Position numbers and translations under genes: made by a program. A stretch of 64,000 bases of DNA. Source: M3007 sp964550795. GTDB lineage: Bacteria > Bacteroidota > Bacteroidia > Chitinophagales > Saprospiraceae. Below the pieces are notes generated by a model. The model had not been told where the DNA came from. It was given only the letters and a program-made list of their open reading frames with translations, and searched no databases. This document shows, piece by piece, positions 62,355 to 64,000 of this stretch; positions within the stretch are counted from its first letter, which is position 1; every line of letters begins with the position of its first letter. The stretch covers positions 1 to 64,000 of the forward strand of contig CAZKBH010000015.1 of the NCBI GenBank assembly GCA_964550795.1. The letters run 5' to 3'.

Positions 62355-62565
62355 TGCGGTTTTCATGTTAAATGAGCGGTGTTTGATTAAGGAATGTTTA
62401 CAGTTTCAAGAACAATATTAAATGGTATTTTGGAATTCCGCAAGATAATTGTTGTAAAATGTCAAATTTTAACAAAATTACGCTCTGGATTTTTCTGCGG
62501 TACGGGCCTCGCAGGGCCATCAATTCATCCGGTTTTTTCTGTTCTACAGCTTACAATGATGTTAA

Positions 62566-62598
62566 ATTCGGGGTGCGACTTGAAGTCGCACCCCGAAT
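62566..62598. repeat. CGGGGTGCG palindrome, family D, copy 2
   Basis: Perfect 16-bp arms ATTCGGGGTGCGACTT / AAGTCGCACCCCGAAT with one base between. It lies about 110 bases beyond the stop of the OmpA-family gene and could end its transcript. Related to 19313-19345. Confidence 0.7.
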
Positions 62599-62706
62599 AA
62601 TCTCGTCGCAAATGCAATCGCGTATCTGGCAATCAGGCAAAATGGTGGATTTTCTTTTCTCAAATATTAAATGATGCTGTATTCGGGAGCTACATAAGGA
62701 TTTTTC

Positions 62707-63999
62707 CTATTTCTGCTTACGCATCGCTTCTGACACCTGCTGTGAAAGCAGCGGCAATCCAATTTTAGCCCGGAGGTCATTGACACTATCTTCGTCGCCT
62801 TCCCAGGGTTTAATCGAGAGTTCCCCGTTCTCGAGTTTTTCAATTTGTGTAAGATAACGTTGCGGTTGCCCCAAGGAGACCCTGCATTTATCAAAGAGGA
62901 GTGCATAGTTTATCCAGGGTGTTTCGCCTTCTTTACAGGATTTTTCGATCTCGGGAAGCCAATGCAGGTATTCTGTGATTTCTTTTGAGTTGAACAAAAT
63001 AGCAAAAGCCGATCCACTGGCACTATCCCCAAATTCAGATTTTTTGGGCCAGCCCGTTTTTTTAAGGATTGTTCGCAGTGCCACGAAATGCAATGCGCGT
63101 TTTTTTTGGATGATTTCCTCTGACAACGGCGACATTTCATAAGGCGCAGCGTCCAGTTCCGGATGGTAGCCTGACAAGGCATTGAGGCCCTTTTGATAAC
63201 CCATCGAGGTGAGTGCGCCAGTAGCACTGAGATCATCCATGCGTAAGGAGTCCAGTATAAAGGCGTAGCGCGGATATTTAAGCTTGCTGTATTTGTTCCG
63301 GATTTTTTGATCCAGCATATTCCAACGTTTGTCCTTGTGCAGCACCTCAAAACGTGGGTCGAATTGCATAATTATTCCACTACCATGACCCTGGTTGAGC
63401 TTTAACAACCATTTATTCAAGCATGAAAAAACTTCTGAATAGCGCTTTGCTTCTACGGCTTTTAAAGCTTCTCTATAAAAGATACTGGCCAAATCCAAGT
63501 GAGATTGCCTAATCTCTGCGCGTCGGTTCAAAATCCTGCCCTCCTCCGTGCGGTTCGGTCGAAAAGGTTCTTTACTGCTCATCGCCAGCGGAATAAACCG
63601 AAATGCCGGAAGTTTGTGCGTTTCGGTTAAATATTGCAGGACGGATTGCGCCCGGTTTTCCGACAATTGCTGATTTTGTGTTCCGACGCTGTCGGTATGT
63701 CCTGATATCTCAAAAACCAGATCCGGATATTTTCTGGCGAATACCACAAAAGAGTCCAAAACCGTCTTATGCGCTTCGGACAAAGCAAATGCATCGTTTT
63801 GAAACAACAAGGTCTGATTGTCCATTTGGGGCGGCACCCCGAGCGATACAGGATCATAACGGCTGCAATAATAGATGGAACTGTCAGAAACCGCCGACAC
63901 GGAGGGTATTTCCGTCACGGACACCTTATCTATAAAATAGTTCACCTCCACGTAGCTGCTGTTTTGATGCCATTGATGGTCTTCAAACACTCCGATCAT
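62707..63999 (-). CDS. OmpA-family protein, 5' end outside the window
   Basis: 430 C-terminal residues of a paralogue of the 53835-55745 protein. It has the same DSSIYYCSRYDPVSLGV linker, OmpA domain (LDSFVVFARKYPDLVFEISG, HTDSVGTQNQQLSENRAQSV, GRILNRRAEI) and C-terminal region (WEGDEDSVNDLRAKIGLPLL). The N-terminal signal and NGGFEE-type domain must lie beyond 64000. Confidence 0.85.
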   Translation of the reverse strand: MIGVFEDHQWHQNSSYVEVNYFIDKVSVTEIPSVSAVSDSSIYYCSRYDPVSLGVPPQMDNQTLLFQNDAFALSEAHKTVLDSFVVFARKYPDLVFEISGHTDSVGTQNQQLSENRAQSVLQYLTETHKLPAFRFIPLAMSSKEPFRPNRTEEGRILNRRAEIRQSHLDLASIFYREALKAVEAKRYSEVFSCLNKWLLKLNQGHGSGIIMQFDPRFEVLHKDKRWNMLDQKIRNKYSKLKYPRYAFILDSLRMDDLSATGALTSMGYQKGLNALSGYHPELDAAPYEMSPLSEEIIQKKRALHFVALRTILKKTGWPKKSEFGDSASGSAFAILFNSKEITEYLHWLPEIEKSCKEGETPWINYALLFDKCRVSLGQPQRYLTQIEKLENGELSIKPWEGDEDSVNDLRAKIGLPLLSQQVSEAMRKQK

Positions 64000-64000
64000 G

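Noticed and set aside
62112..62421. Several short frames over the heptamer array
   Set aside because: Produced by a 7-base repeat that leaves all frames open and by the N run.
1..64000. tRNA, rRNA or known riboswitch
   Set aside because: None of the usual conserved segments were recognised on either strand; a covariance search was not possible here.

Overview
The window is a draft scaffold from a member of the Bacteroidota, most likely a Saprospirales-type organism (Haliscomenobacter/Lewinella-like). The support is type IX secretion C-terminal domains of type A (13598-16804, 48207-50039) and type B (51197-53716), many short SpII lipoproteins, DUF2147, DUF3667 and OmpA/NGGFE-type proteins, a TTTG-N19-TAnnTTTG promoter, several caspase-like proteins and many palindromic intergenic repeats. 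Runs of N at 14572-14581, 19418-19467, 59972-59981 and 62255-62354 are assembly gaps. No rRNA, tRNA or CRISPR was seen.

Region by region. 1-6147 is a conflict-type neighbourhood: an AT-rich dynamin-like GTPase with an EAD11-like N-terminus, a small membrane protein, and a caspase-like protease with a membrane anchor and a long helical tail. 6837-13478 is a cargo-carrying IS1595-family element with 29-bp terminal inverted repeats (28/29 identical). It carries a type IIG-like restriction-modification enzyme, the transposase, an N-formylglutamate amidohydrolase-like gene and five small genes. 13598-28517 holds a large T9SS-exported protein, two more caspase-like proteins (one with DUF4384, one with TPRs), fused IS66/IS30 remnants, an orphan antitoxin, and small envelope proteins and lipoproteins.

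28631-50039 is the metabolic centre: a beta-glucan (probably beta-1,3/1,6-glucan, laminarin-like) utilisation locus. A Y_Y_Y/LuxR-type sensor-regulator faces a collinear gene run. The run encodes a TIM-barrel glycosidase fused to a putative outer-membrane beta-barrel, a surface glycan-binding lipoprotein, a GH16 lipoprotein, a cytoplasmic phosphorylase-like protein, a GH17, a GH30 lipoprotein, a sugar transporter fused to GH17, a stand-alone GH17, and a T9SS protein with repeated carbohydrate-binding-like modules. No SusC/SusD pair is present. Instead an enzyme-barrel fusion and an enzyme-transporter fusion are available for the two membranes. The proposed flow is surface cleavage, passage through the barrel, import by the transporter, then cytoplasmic GH17 and phosphorolysis.

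50226-64000 contains a DUF3667 protein, a T9SS type B protein, two related OmpA-family proteins, a TlpA-like thioredoxin and a decayed peptide (bacteriocin-type) exporter locus. In that locus the C39-ABC transporter has lost its middle and only the HlyD C-terminus remains. A neighbouring lipoprotein gene is split by an ISAs1 element with 17-bp terminal repeats and a 12-bp target duplication; removing the element restores the gene exactly.

Palindromic repeat families recur across the window: a REPIN-like family, a GTGTGGCACACCT family (one copy read in frame inside the phosphorylase-like gene), a CCTATAAGG family and a CGGGGTGCG family.
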